64,000 nt of DNA. It comes from Archegozetes longisetosus. Its lineage: Eukaryota > Arthropoda > Arachnida > Sarcoptiformes > Trhypochthoniidae. A program made the position numbers and the translations under genes. The stretch is taken from contig JAEMBT020000003.1 of NCBI GenBank assembly GCA_018873245.2, positions 2,145,843 through 2,209,842 of the forward strand, written 5' to 3'. Below the pieces are notes generated by a model. That model was not told the origin of the DNA. It did no database searches and worked only from the letters and a program-made list of their open reading frames with translations. How positions within the stretch are numbered: the stretch's first letter is position 1; each line of letters begins with the position of its first letter. Positions 38,447 through 49,477 of the stretch are shown one piece after another.

Positions 38447-38703
38447 TCAACGATGTTTGCACCTTTGTCGTGTTGACTTATGTTCAGGTTCTGTTCTTTC
38501 TTCAACGGTGGTAACCGCTGCTAATTTCATTAATTCCGCAGCCTGGGAGGGTTCTTTGCTGTTGCTTTTCATAAAGCTTCGCTTTCTAAATAAACATATA
38601 AATATTGCCAATAATACCACCAGTGAAGCAACGATAGCTATGATGATCGAACTTGAGATTATGTAATTTCTGAACTCATATTTTGGCGAATCTGTGTCTA
38701 TCG
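38447..38703 (-). pseudogene. Transmembrane segment plus cytoplasmic tail, env-like or captured exon
   Basis: A minus-strand open stretch without a start codon begins after an acceptor-like cacag. It reads a short extracellular stem (DTDSPKYEFRNYII), one strong TM helix (SIIIAIVASLVVLLAIFICL), an RKR stop-transfer, and a polar tail ending in CKHR and a stop. Its position about 330 bp upstream of the possible LTR in the same orientation would suit the C-terminus of an envelope-like protein of an LTR retroelement. The alternative is the last exon of a host membrane receptor carried in with a transposon. No upstream surface domain could be found. Confidence 0.4.
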
Positions 38704-39334
38704 AATGTTTATTAAATAAAAATCAATGCCTTAGCTATTTTTTTCTTTTTTAACAGTTTTAGTCATAACATTAACGCATGAGCTTTCATTTATCAATAAG
38801 CAATAGCAAATATCCTTTTACTCTTTTATCTTGAACTTACAGTTAATAGATTTTTAAAAAAGAATACAGGTAAATCCATAACAAACCATAGCTTATTTTT
38901 ACTTTTTTCAAGAAAACTTAACTGTATGTTCAAGATAGAGAGGTTTCATTGAAGCAAATTAGTTTATGTTTATGTATCACTAAATATTGTACCCGCCTTT
39001 GCATAATGGCGGTACTGCACGGGCCTAATAGGCTAACCGCTTCCGGTCTCTCCAGCTAGACTTAAATCACTGTCCAACAATGGAGAGTCGTCTGCCTGTG
39101 CACAGATTTAGTGGGTGTAGTGTTTGTAATGCATGTGTTAAATTAAAATTAAAACTATAATAAATGTAAAAAATATAATGAAAAAACTTACCTCTTGTAA
39201 TTTGGATGACAATAATAACAATAACAATAACAATAACAAGACTCAAGAAGCTTCTAAATGTGCATAAATAACGTGTATTAAAAGGAGCATAAAGGGCTCA
39301 TAAACTCAAAAGTGGCACAGGAGACATGCAAATA
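38704..39334. other. Noncoding filler inside the Tc1-like element
   Basis: AT-rich sequence with no gene. A less AT-rich patch at 38990-39120 contains a TAATAGGCTAACCG block faintly like a tRNA A box. An AACAAT microsatellite lies at 39211-39239. At 39301-39334 the right inverted end of the Tc1-like element begins (AAACTCAAAAGTGGCAC). Confidence 0.45.
39211..39239. repeat. (AACAAT)n microsatellite
   Basis: About five units of AATAAC/AACAAT in a row, immediately before ACTCAAGAAG. Confidence 0.8.
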
Positions 39335-39862
39335 TAAGGATTTTCGGAAAGTTCCAGCTGGTTGTTATCAAATATTTAATTTTATTTTAAAAAGAAGTGA
39401 ACAAATTTAATCAATTATATAATTTCCGTCATTATCGACGATATGTCCCCAACGGAATGACCAGAGCCGTCAGAACGTCGCTGTTCACAATTGAGGGTCG
39501 GCCACCTCTCGAGCGGTCATCTAGGTTCTGGTCACCGGAACGGAATCGACTGAACCATTCTTGGCAAGTACGGGCACTAATGACTTGGCCATGAGTGGCA
39601 TTGATATTATTGGCGGCCTCTGTGGCATTTGATCCACGATTGAAATCGTATAACTACAGTGACGTATGTGAGTCTTATCGGGAGTTCGGTCTGACATCGT
39701 TTGGACACAAATAACAAAAAATAGTTTGACAAAAATTTGAAGACAAATATCTGTTCTTTCAATTGAGAAATGGAATCGATTTGTAATTAATTTTTCAACT
39801 GTTCAAATAGAACGCGCAGAATACATCTACGAAAGCCGCTGGAACTTTCCGAAAATCCTTAT
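39335..39862 (-). mobile_element. Short mariner element with transposase N-terminal relic
   Basis: Perfect inverted ends AAGGATTTTCGGAAAGTTCC (+AGC) lie at both borders, flanked by TA. The element interrupts the right arm of the surrounding Tc1-like element, as shown by arm sequence resuming on each side. On the minus strand, about 39670-39420, the relic encodes a mariner helix-turn-helix region: FNRGSNATEAANNIN, then CQEWFSRFRSGDQNLDD, then RGGRPSIVNSD. This resembles the DNA-binding half of SETMAR/Hsmar1-type transposase. The catalytic domain is absent, so it is a deletion derivative of about 0.53 kb, mobile only if supplied in trans. Confidence 0.75.
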
Positions 39863-39956
39863 ATTAAAATAACTTTTAAAAACCTTTGAAACGATATAGT
39901 GTTCATTAGGATCCCGAGAGTACATCCAAATACCTTTACTTGTGAGTCTGAATCCG

Positions 39957-40720
39957 TCAGTTCCTCAAGATTCTCGAGTTCTTCAATAAATTTCTGCGAT
40001 AAATGGCCCGGTCTGTCTGCGCATCCAGCGGAGTGGGAAAATTATAAGATCTAATAAATCTCCTTATTAGGCCCCACAATTTTTCTACCCCATTGGTATG
40101 CACACTATAGTCGTTTATTAAGGGTGTTAGTAGTAAAATTAAATGAAGGAGGTGGAGCGATAAATCAAATGTCAAATGTTATTTCTAGGCGTGAAAATCG
40201 AACTACTTAAGAATTTTAAAGGGACATTGCTCGTACCATTTCCTTTTAAAGAAACTTGGAATTTTATCTTATTTCAATACTGATTTTAACTTTTTCTTTT
40301 ATTTACAAAGTAGGTTTTAAAAATGAACCTCCCGGGTTTTAGGTGCTCGTCGTAGGGGTGGACAATAATTTTGGTGTTGATAGAAGAAACCTATTTTATA
40401 AATTCAACTTGCCTGTTAAACGTACATATCGGTCAATTGATTTTCGGTCAAACGGTCGATACCATCAGCCCTACCCTTTTTACCTAGCATTGAGACTCCA
40501 GGAGCATTCAAAGAATTTAAACAAAGTGTACCTAATAATCTCATTGAACTATTTGCTTCGTTTGGAGAAAATTACGTTACGGGCTGCAGTATGGTAATCA
40601 GAAATAGAACTGTTCGGAACTCTCCTCTTTCCTCCTGTTTTACGCTTAGTTGCTGAAAAATCACTACGAATGACAGATTCAGACTCGGATACAGTTCGAA
40701 TGAGTTTCTAAATAAAACTA
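39957..40720 (-). pseudogene. Degenerate transposase remnants of the outer element
   Basis: Minus-strand fragments in more than one frame: near 40700-40560 a basic N-terminal-looking piece (SDFSATKRKTGGKRRVP), a middle piece (LTENQLTDMYV), and at 40175-39957 a piece with HTNGVEKLWGLIRRFIRS. The last resembles the HTNxIExLW motif of ISXO2/IS1016 (Merlin) transposases. The reading stops where the Tc1-like element enters. Several stops and shifts occur. The family assignment is weak. Confidence 0.35.
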
Positions 40721-40895
40721 ATTTAATTGTAAATATGTAAATAAGATCAATAAAGTTATTGTTAAGATTTATTAAAGTTCAATTAATACCTATGTTGAAT
40801 ATTTAGGATAGGAAGCCATTTTCTTGTAGGCGGAGTCTGAAGTATTATACTATGAGGAACTTATATAGAGAGTGGTGCTTATAGCATGGCCCACC

Positions 40896-42606
40896 TTATC
40901 TATATTTAGTAATATAGTAATTTAATAATATTTAAAATAATATAGCAATATTACTAAGATCTGTATAAGTTATTAACGTGATATTAGAAAAGGTGTGACT
41001 TATGGGTGAGATTTTGTCAATTTTTATTGCCTATTGAGAGTTGAGCTTGATGAGACAGGTTACACGTGAATGTGACTAGTAGGTCGTTGTTTGGAGCTTC
41101 CACTCTTGCCCAAATTTGGTAATGCTTAGCTCTATCTGAAGGATACGTAGGACAACATTGAGTGGAGATGTTTTTTTTTGATAAAATAATTTGGCCGCGA
41201 ACTTACATTACCGACCTCTCATAAGCTCTAAAAAAAGCTAAATAAGACTGCCAAAATTGAATTCAAATTACAAATATTTCAAATTTCAAACTTTTAAAAG
41301 TGGATGAACTCATCACTTTGAGTGTAGTCTGATAGAGGATGGTCATTTATTCTACTTTCGTGACTTTGGCAGTGCTGGAGAACATAGGGCGTGTTATGGG
41401 TAATTTATAAAAAGTGGGCGAGGTCAATTTTGAAGTGTGGGCAAGTAGAGTGTGTTTAGTAGACGTTAAATATTGTAATGATTATACAGTTTCTTACTTT
41501 CTCTGACCTGTTTTTTATAAGCTTCTAGAAGATATAGATTTCTTAAACTTTGTTATTTATTAGAACAGATATCAAAAACATTTTACTTTCTTTAAATGTT
41601 TATAGCTAACTTTAAGCCATAAAAATTTCAAATAATTTTGAGGAGACCTGAGTTATATTTTTAATTTAATTTATTTTATAATAGTGTATATGTATTTTGT
41701 CATCTATGTATGGTTCTAGATCTTTACAGCTCTTGCACTGTATATCCATTTCGTGAAAAGGACACCACACCTATGGCCCTATTGCTCACTACTTAAGACA
41801 CATTTACACCTTTGTCTGACCCTCCTGATCAGTCATCACGTGAGATATTTCCTTCTTTAGGACCCCTTTAAAACACATTGTCTTGTGTTAAACACTATTT
41901 TAGTCGATTGTATTTTGTGTGCAAAAATCATTAATATAGTAGAGACTTGTTCTTAATTGTGTGCATTCTTTATCTGCTGGTCAGTTCTCATTTTCAATCT
42001 ATTGGTCACCATACTTTAATTCGAAAAAGTATTTGTTAATAGCCTAAAGGAATAAGTGTCCTAAAAAATTTCTTTCTATAAAATAATAGCATTAACTTAA
42101 GCCAATAAATACTTCAGATTAGTGTGAAAAATTCATTAGATTTATTTTATTACTTCGTTTTACTGTGGTTTTTCCAAAGAATTTAGTTATTAATAATCGT
42201 ATTTTAACTATGAAAATCGCCTTTAGCGTTTGGTTGACTCTTTTACCCAATCCTCGAAATCGACACAATATAACGCTTTAGAATCAACCTAAAACTTAAT
42301 AAAATAAATGTCAACTGACTGAACAATTTTTTCTATATGATGTCGTGTTTTTTATTATTTCAGTGGCTCTTTCTACATGTTAAAAATCCTGTGAAGCCCT
42401 TTTAAATCTGTGTTGTTATCAACGAAATATTGTATCTTAAGTTTGGTTGATTTTTAACATACGCTCCCATCAAAGAACACCAGATTTTACAATATAAAAT
42501 ATGTCGGGCGTGACCTTTAAGGTAACTAAGAAACAGGTCCATTTCCTTGATCTCTCCACTGGCCATATATTTCGATAATAAAGAAGTTGTCATGTTTTTG
42601 AAAAAT
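40896..42606. other. Repeat-like noncoding stretch
   Basis: No gene recognised. A 63-codon minus ORF (42593-42402) has no known motif. The stretch 41000-41460 is less AT-rich than typical intergenic DNA and may be worn transposon sequence, but I could not find its ends. Confidence 0.4.
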
Positions 42607-43016
42607 GTTTTTTAAATTTAAAGGCACTTTCTCTGTTTAATAGCGGATGAAATACAATACTCGTGATATAAAATTTTAAAAATAATATACGAAGTATATT
42701 GCACACTGCTCACTTTTATAAACAAAATTCTAATGCTATTATTGTGTAAACGGTATGAGATATTTTTAAAATCTCTTGACTAAAATGTTCTCATGTTTAA
42801 ATATTACTAACGACACACTATTATTTATACATCAAATTAAGTAATGTGCTTCAAATTAAAATTTAAAAGTTTTATTTGCTTTTTATGTATTAATACCAAA
42901 GACTAACCAGATATTTGAATTTGATGTGTGATAAATACACATTATTTTACACAGTTTAAGCCTAGCTATTAAAACCTTAGGTTAGTTTTTGGCAAAAGTG
43001 TCGTTTTAAGCAAAAT

Positions 43017-44609
43017 ATGTCAGAATTAACATATTTAATGAATATGTATTGTGCTTGCTGTACTGTAAGGTGCGATTCACGTATTAAACGCAATTTAAGG
43101 CGAGTTTATAATGATTTAATTACTAACTTAAATAATGAAAAACTTAAAATTTTAACTTTAAATAAAAGTGTTATTATTAAACTATTATTAAACAAGGTGA
43201 TTTTATATGTGGAAAGTGTAGATCGTATGTTAACTTAAAAAAATAAATCTTGTGCAGTTAATACATATTCCTTAGATGTTAATGGAACAGGTTTTGTGCA
43301 ATTATTTCAACCATCATCGTCTGGAAAGCAACTCAATCAACAATTATCAAATGTACAATTAACCCTTCGAAGAAATTGTGTTTAGAATCACTTAAAGGGA
43401 AAGATGGGGTCAAAAAATTGCGGGAACTTTCATGGACGAATCTGGGCTTATGCGTAGAACTCAAGGACTAAACAAAAATACCCCACTATTCCATTCACAT
43501 ATCGTATTGTATCCAAGTCATAACATTAGACATCACAGTTAACCCCTTTCTTATTGGATTCATACAAATTGCATTGAAATATATTACGAAAAAATTTACG
43601 TGAATAGAAAGGTGGGGTACGACACCAGACTTTGCTTTACTTATTTATTTTTAGAATTTTAATTATAAGTAATATTAAAATGACAATTATGTAGTTTTGT
43701 TAAGAAATAGTTTGTGATAGAATACAGAATTTTTTAGATTTTTTGCATTAATGGTTTTTTTTAACAAAATTTCAAAATATTGTTAGGACAAATAAGACCC
43801 CACAGTTCCTTCGAAGGGTTAAATCAACCATCTACATCTCGTGTTCATCTAGCTACAAATAACGATGATGAATCTAATGAAATCACTGTGAGCATACCGA
43901 GGGCAATTGCATCAACAACAAATTGTATAATATGTAATAAAAGTAAGTGTTTAATTGAAGTTCCTGATAAAGCATATGTTGACACATATTTTTAACAATA
44001 TATTAATTCAAAACAAGAGTAAGTGTTGTAAAAATCATAAATCGTGATAAAAATTTTTATAAAGGTGATGTTAAAAATATTGAAAGTGTCTGTAAAAATA
44101 CAACTTTAAAAGATTATGAGGTTACATTGCTTTTGGATAGAATTAGACATGCTTCTATGAAATCTGTATTTGATAAATCCTCTAAAAATTCTTATATAAG
44201 TGACCAAGAATGCAAACGATTTACTGGACTAAATAAAAGTCAATTTGATTCACTAGTGAAAATATTAAAAACTATTAGTAATTCAATAAATCGAAACAAA
44301 CGACAAGCTTAAGCTACATATTTATTTTGGTTGAAAAGTGGTCTAGATTATCGTACAATTTCTACAATTTTTTCACTTGGACATTTTCTAAGTGTTGGCA
44401 ATTAATGTGAGCAAGTGAGAATGTCATTATTACGTGATTTTGTGCCAAAACACCTAGGTGCAAACCATCTCTCACGTGACCAATGGACTCAACAAAATAC
44501 TATTACCGCTAAAACATTGTTTGATGTGTCAGACGATCAGTTAGTTTTACAGTACAGCAAGCACAATACATATTCATTAAATATGTTAATTCTGACATAT
44601 TTTGCTTAA
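43017..44609 (+). pseudogene. Transposase of the fold-back element, broken and 3'-truncated
   Basis: Pieces in order are an N-terminal Cys-rich module (YCACCTVRCDSRIKRNLRRV; 43017-43238), a region cut by the MITE, and NCIICNKSKC (43920-43955). Then comes a helical module (CKRFTGLNKSQFDSLVKIL; 44127-44312), GLDYRTISTIFSLGHFLSVG in another frame, and MSLLRDFVPKHLG with SRDQWTQQNTITAKTLFDV (44415-44546). Those modules precede the DDE domain in PHIS/ISL2EU-type transposases, but the DDE core is absent because the inverted right arm begins at 44547. Stops occur near 43236, 43993 and 44310. It is not functional. Confidence 0.6.
43363..43818. mobile_element. piggyBac-like MITE in a TTAA site
   Basis: The 456-bp insert has inverted ends CCCTTCGAAG(A/G)AA and exact TTAA on both sides (43359-43362, 43819-43822), the piggyBac target signature. 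It interrupts the coding frame of the surrounding transposase: reading LNQQLSNVQL before and NQPSTSRVHL after is consistent with one original frame. It has no ORF. Confidence 0.75.
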
Positions 44610-45499
44610 AACGACACTTTTGCCAAAAACTAACCTAAGGTTTTAATAGCTAGGCTTAAACTGTGTAAAATAATGTGTATTTATCACACATCAAATTCAA
44701 ATATCTGGTTAGTCTTTGGTATTAATACATAAAAAGCAAATAAAACTTTTAAATTTTAATTTGAAGCACATTACTTAATTTGATGTATAAATAATAGTGT
44801 GTCGTTAGTAATATTTAAACATGAGAACATTTTAGTCAAGAGATTTTAAAAATATCTCATACCGTTTACACAATAATAGCATTAGAATTTTGTTTATAAA
44901 AGTGAGCAGTGTGCAATATACTTCGTATATTATTTTTAAAATTTTATATCACGAGTATTGTATTTCATCCGCTATTAAACAGAGAAAGTGCCTTTAAATT
45001 TAAAAAACATGACAATTTCTTTCTTTTCCACATCATCTCGTGTTGAATTTACATTTCATTTTTAAATAATAGGTGATATTTTACTTCTGGTTTGTATCTC
45101 AAAGAACATCGCGGTAGATTATAATGATGTTTTGAAATTAAAATATAAACATTCTCATACTGTTAGCAGACAAAATAACAATTGTGTACAAGGTTATTTT
45201 TATGATAATTAAAACAAGGAAATCACCAGGATCAAATTCTCGATTAAATTTCAAGTTTAAATAACTTTTTAACGAAATATATTTTAATGATTCTTTCCCC
45301 ATTTTATTGAGCAATTAAAACGCTATTAGATATGTAAAAATTGTTGTGACAGAAATTATATTTAATTAAGCCAAAGGGTTAGCAGTCTACTTTAAAGCTA
45401 ATATAAGAGTTCTAATAGTCTATTTAATAATTTTGAAGAGAACGTTCTTATAGCTTTTTTGGCGCTGAGTTATTTACAGAAATTAAAATTTTAGTAAAA

Positions 45500-45871
45500 A
45501 TGACAGAATTCGGTAATTTAAAATTAAAAAAGTGTGCGTGTTGTTCAGTTCGCTTGGATAGCACTATTCGACCTAATATTAGACGTGTTAATGATTATGA
45601 TTTGCTGGAAATGTTAAATACTGTAAAGCCAATAATTTTAACTAATAAAAGAAAATTAAGTGATTCAACGAAAATTAATATTGGTAATTTAATTCGTGGT
45701 TATTGTAGAGGTTATACAAAAAGATTTAAAGGTGATAATGTCCAAATTACGACAAGTTCTGTGAAGCCTAGTTCATCTAATATTTATCCATCGCTACAAA
45801 ACATCTCGGACATATTGCATCCTAATGCAACTGAATCATGTGTTATTATAAACCACAATTATTTTAATTAA
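45500..45871 (+). pseudogene. Second, divergent copy of the transposase N-terminal module
   Basis: A 123-codon ORF from an ATG. Its start (KCACCSVRLDSTIRPNIRRV) aligns with the Cys-rich N-terminus of the fold-back element transposase (CACC-V-R-DS-I--N-RRV), then continues with KLSDSTKINIGNLIRGYCRG and a Ser-rich linker before a stop. It has only this first module, with no helical or DDE part downstream. It is probably the 5' end of a related but different subfamily. Spliced continuation is possible but not seen. Confidence 0.5.
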
Positions 45872-47054
45872 ATATTAATCAACCTTGGTTACATTGGTCA
45901 TCCTGGTCATGCTGTCACAATTTGTTAATCTTGCTTGTTCATAACATCTAGTTATAGAATATATAATTTTTTTGTGATTTTATGCATTTATATAACACAA
46001 ACTGTAAGAATTACTATAAATATTTGAATATAAATATATTTAAAAGTATTGTTTTAAAATATATAATTTTTATATTTTATAACATCATACTGTAAGCTAA
46101 TAAACTGGTACAAATTATATTATTACATCGAATAAATTTTGATTGTAATAATAATTCCATTTCTATATGTTTTACTATTCATGTGTATCATATTTTTAAT
46201 CAAGTTTTGCTATGATAGTTTCAGTTTGGTATAAGGATTTTTAGGAGTATGCGCTTCAACAGATTCTCCGATGTGTTGACTATATGATCTTTCTCTTTGT
46301 TTCGGTTCTTTATATTCTATTGATAATCATTTAGGAATGAGAAGAGCAAGATTTCTATTTGATTGTTCAATGCTCTTTGTGGTTTTCTTTTCTAAATTAG
46401 CTATTTGCTGTGATTATAAGATTAATGAATCTCAATTAGATATAAAAGCTTTATTTGTTTTAAAATTCTGAAATCTATTTTCCAATCCAAAATTAATTCG
46501 CTAATCTTAATCAAAACTTAATCTAAATCGTATCTTTTAAATTAATATAATCTATATGAAGTGATTAAATGGAGTCACTAAATAAAGCTCTCAAATTTTC
46601 TGTTATGCCGTTCAGGTTCGAGCTCATAAACCTAAACGCATAACTGGGGACTAAAGTTAACTATTTATCCAGAATTCTGAAACTAATATTCTATTAAATT
46701 ATTAGTTATATTATACTTTGTTTGATTGAAATCTTTTATTTTCTTTAAAAATTATAAGTAATTAAAATAATATTTAATTAACAAATAGATAAAAAATATA
46801 AAATAGGACTTAGACGTGATTTGATTATTTGATTGATACATAAAAATGTTACAAACATATTTAAAAGTTCTCACATATTAAAAGATTTTACTTCTTTCTA
46901 ACACTTTTTCACATTCACTTAGAGGCATAATGAGGTCCTCTTCTCAAGGCCTCCGCCCAAAGACTGACTCTCTTTGCCAGTTTTTTAACATATCTTATAT
47001 AAACAAAATAGATCTGAATTGTTATTCTTTTAAAATATGAGCTGCATTTCATAG
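45872..47054. other. AT-rich stretch between transposon relics
   Basis: No gene recognised. Strongly AT-rich with short direct repeats of ataatttttt type, and one less AT-rich block at 46605-46660 without a clear identity. Confidence 0.45.
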
Positions 47055-47059
47055 CTAGC

Positions 47060-47836
47060 GATAATACAATGATAACCTTGAAAGCATTAGTAAAGCATTA
47101 CATAAAATATAAAGCATTTTAAAGATAACTGCTTGACAAACTATTTTAAAAGAATGAAAAACTGATTTAAAATCAAAGAATTTATATCTGCATAACATTT
47201 CTGACGAATTTAATAATGAAATTAAAGTTAAATATGAAACAATAATTAGTGAAATGGACTTTAAAAGAGGAGTCATATCTAGAGGTTTTTTGAGAAATAT
47301 TTGAGTGTTATATATAAAATGGTGACAAATCAAAATAAAAATATTATAGCGAATATAAGTAATGCTAAACGAATTTTTTAAAACGATGACTCTATTAGTT
47401 CGAACATATTAAAGTCATCAAATACTCCATTGATCTCATCGGTAGCAATAGTAAATGAATCTGCAGCCCAAAACAATCATACTCAAGCGACTAGTCTTAG
47501 AGTTCAAACTAAACAATCACAATTTGAAAAGATGAAAGTGAGCAAAAGTTGAACTTTATCTATACTAGACTCAACAAAATTGAAATGAACAGTAAATCTG
47601 CGTTCAACAAAAATGTCAGGGGCTAAGAAAAATATAACATGTCACGACTGCCTCAAAAGTGGTCATATATCTTAAATTGCAGTGTAGAAAAAAGAAAATG
47701 CAGAAATTGCCATATTGTAGGACACGTAGAAAAATATTGTCGTAAAAAAGAAGTCAACCGAATAAGTATGGAAATAACGTTATGCAATTTCCACCAAATT
47801 CAACGCAACAAACAATGTTTTCATACTTCTACCTAA
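47060..47836 (+). pseudogene. Retrotransposon gag-like relic with CCHC zinc knuckles
   Basis: Broken frames on the plus strand give a charged helical part (about 47160-47300), a Ser/Asn/Gln-rich part (47400-47540), and two adjacent zinc knuckles. The first is CHDCLKSGH (47641-47667) and is broken by a frameshift before its last Cys. The second, CRNCHIVGHVEKYC (about 47699-47740), is intact. Two CCHC knuckles at the end of a nucleocapsid-like region are typical of gag of LTR retrotransposons or ORF1 of some LINEs. No protease or polymerase follows. Confidence 0.6.
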
Positions 47837-49099
47837 TACCAAATATGCAAAAAAAATTTTTAGGGAGAAACCAAATGTCAAGTTTTGTCGGGCCTCCTAA
47901 TATGACCAAAACTCAACAACAGGGAAGTCATTAAACTTAATAAAGTTTCTAAATTAAAATCGTAAAAGTTTAGAAAACAAATATAATGAGCTTAATATAA
48001 TACTTTTATACGAAAAAAATTTTATAAAATATTTCGCACTTACAAGTTATCAATTATTGACAGGATTCAATGTCCTATTTCTAAGTTTAAAATTGTAAAC
48101 AAACGTTTTTTCAAATCCGGGCTATTTCGGATTCAGAAATACGTATGTAAACAACTCATTGGTCACTTATCAATTATTGATCTTTGAGTTCCTTTAGCTG
48201 ATCATGTAGCTGGTCACGTATCTGGTCAGCAACAAATGATTAGCAAAAAACATCCGTCGAAAACACGTGATTTTGGCCTCAACTTCAAACGTGATTGAAG
48301 GGTCGTTTGAGGAATGAGGGGAGTAGCTAGTTCAAGAATAGCTGACTTCATGTATAATTGTTTAGTGAAACTCAATAAAATGGTGTTCTCCGCATAGACC
48401 CGATTCCAATTTGACATAAGATGTTTTTGATCCAAACATTTTTCTATTTTAGCCCAATAGTCATTTCATCCAAAATGACGAAAATGTTCAATTTGACCCA
48501 ATATCACACTATGAATAATTTTTCATTGACTGATTATGCGTGAAGAAACGTATCAAAATACAGTCTGTCCTTTTAACTTCTAAACTAAGACAAAGCAATT
48601 AAAGCTTTTCATATTTTCATATTCTAATCAGATGTAAAATAAATTACTCAATGATTCAAAATTTGGTACTTTGAAATAAACTTTTAATAATCACATCGAA
48701 TTTACGGACGTATGTAGTTATCAAGTACGTTTGCGATCAAAGATTTTCATGACTTAATTATGAATTGAGACTGATTTACATTTATTTTAGATCTAATAAT
48801 TTAATAATTTTCTGTTTTTACTATTTATATTATTTTTCTTTTTAATAGATTTGTTATGTAATAGTAGTTGACAAGAGCTTCAATCTGTACTCTTCTTTAA
48901 TAACATTAGGTCAAATAAACGTAGGGCTATATCTACTTTGGGTTGAAATCTCTTGGGTCAAGTCAGATTGGGTTTATTAGTGATTGGGTAAATTCAAACT
49001 TGGGTCAATCAGCAGTAGACCCAATAAAATAATTGTACGCAAGGCCCTGTTGTGTTCTTTTTCTTTTGACTAAGTGAGTGAAGTAAAAAGGAAAGTGCA
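47837..49099. other. Mixed repeat-like stretch
   Basis: No gene recognised. Local repeats include GCTGATCATGTAGCTGGTCACGTATCTGGTCAG-type copies near 48198-48232. Scattered TTGGGTCAA / TGACCCAAT blocks (48495-49020) in both orientations may mark a worn MITE. Confidence 0.35.
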
Positions 49100-49450
49100 G
49101 TGCATTCCATCAGAAGAGGCTCTTGCACTTACAATATGTTTACTGGAACTGAAACATGGTTTGACTCCAGCATACATTTAAATAGAATTAATAATAATTA
49201 TAATGTATTTCGTGGAGACAGAAAAAGAAATAGAGGTGGAATTATCTCAGCGATAGATAAAAAATATAAATGTATGAGAAGAGAAAATTTGGAGTCAAAT
49301 ACATTAGAATCTCTGTGGATAGAAATATTTTCAAAACCTAAAAACATACTCTTAGCAGTATTTTATTTACCTCCAAGTTTAATAATAAATGATTTTCGTA
49401 TGGTAGGAGGAGATAAATTCTTATTTAGAAAAAATCTTTTATTTAAATAG
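49100..49450 (+). pseudogene. LINE endonuclease (APE type) fragment
   Basis: The open frame carries TGTETWFDSSIHLNRINNNY, FRGDRKRNRGGII and LESLWIEIF, then a beta strand NILLAVFYLPPS. ExW near the start, the DR...GG(V/I) loop and the YRPP/YLPP-like strand match the apurinic-type endonuclease of CR1/Jockey-like non-LTR retrotransposons (central part of the domain). The N-terminal catalytic Asn/Glu strand and the C-terminal Asp-His are missing, and no reverse transcriptase follows. The true homology starts about 49136; the upstream codons are probably unrelated. Confidence 0.6.
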
Positions 49451-49477
49451 ATCGTATCACATAGTGCTCCACACGAG

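Larger units (their letters stand above)
36693..39942 (+). mobile_element. Tc1-like element with nested insertions
   Basis: Inverted ends start CAAGTAAAGGTATTTGGATG on both sides (left from 36693, right complement ending 39942). They match for over 100 bp (GTACTCTC, GGATCCTAAT, TATATCGTTT, TTATTTTAAT, then GTGCCACTTTTGAG). TGA lies on each flank. The left half carries a broken transposase (37178-37883). The right arm is interrupted by a mariner at about 39335-39862, and the middle by an LTR/membrane-tail remnant. It sits inside the outer 34140-40895 element. Confidence 0.65.
34140..40895. mobile_element. Outer long-TIR DNA transposon, interrupted by several insertions
   Basis: A left arm (34140-34177 plus 36515-36690) and an inverted right arm (about 40700-40895) match over more than 200 bp. 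Both start GGTGGG and share blocks such as CCTACAAGAAAA, CATAGGTAT and TTTACATATTTACAATTAAA. The hAT at 34186-36506 sits inside the left arm and the Tc1-like element at 36693-39942 sits just inside it. Without its insertions the element would be roughly 1.2 kb. No convincing target duplication is seen outside the arms. The superfamily is unclear: minus-strand remnants at 39957-40720 may be its transposase, with an HTNGVEKLWG motif recalling ISXO2/Merlin-type enzymes. Arm divergence indicates an old insertion. Confidence 0.6.
42607..45008 (+). mobile_element. Fold-back DNA transposon, ISL2EU/IS4EU-like, with 462-bp inverted arms
   Basis: The left arm 42607-43068 and right arm 44547-45008 are nearly identical inverted copies starting GTTTTTTAAATTTAAAGG. 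They are flanked by AT on each side (42605-42606 and 45009-45010), fitting the 2-bp AT duplications reported for ISL2EU elements. The transposase ATG (43017) lies inside the left arm, so the right arm carries an inverted copy of the gene's first codons in place of its 3' half. A piggyBac-like MITE is nested inside (43363-43818). It has no catalytic domain and would need transposase from another copy. Confidence 0.7.

Noticed and set aside
40343..40597. 84-codon plus-strand ORF
   Set aside because: Opposite strand shows better transposase-like remnants; this is probably a shadow.
48226..48435. 69-codon minus-strand ORF
   Set aside because: No motif; lies in mixed repeat-like sequence.
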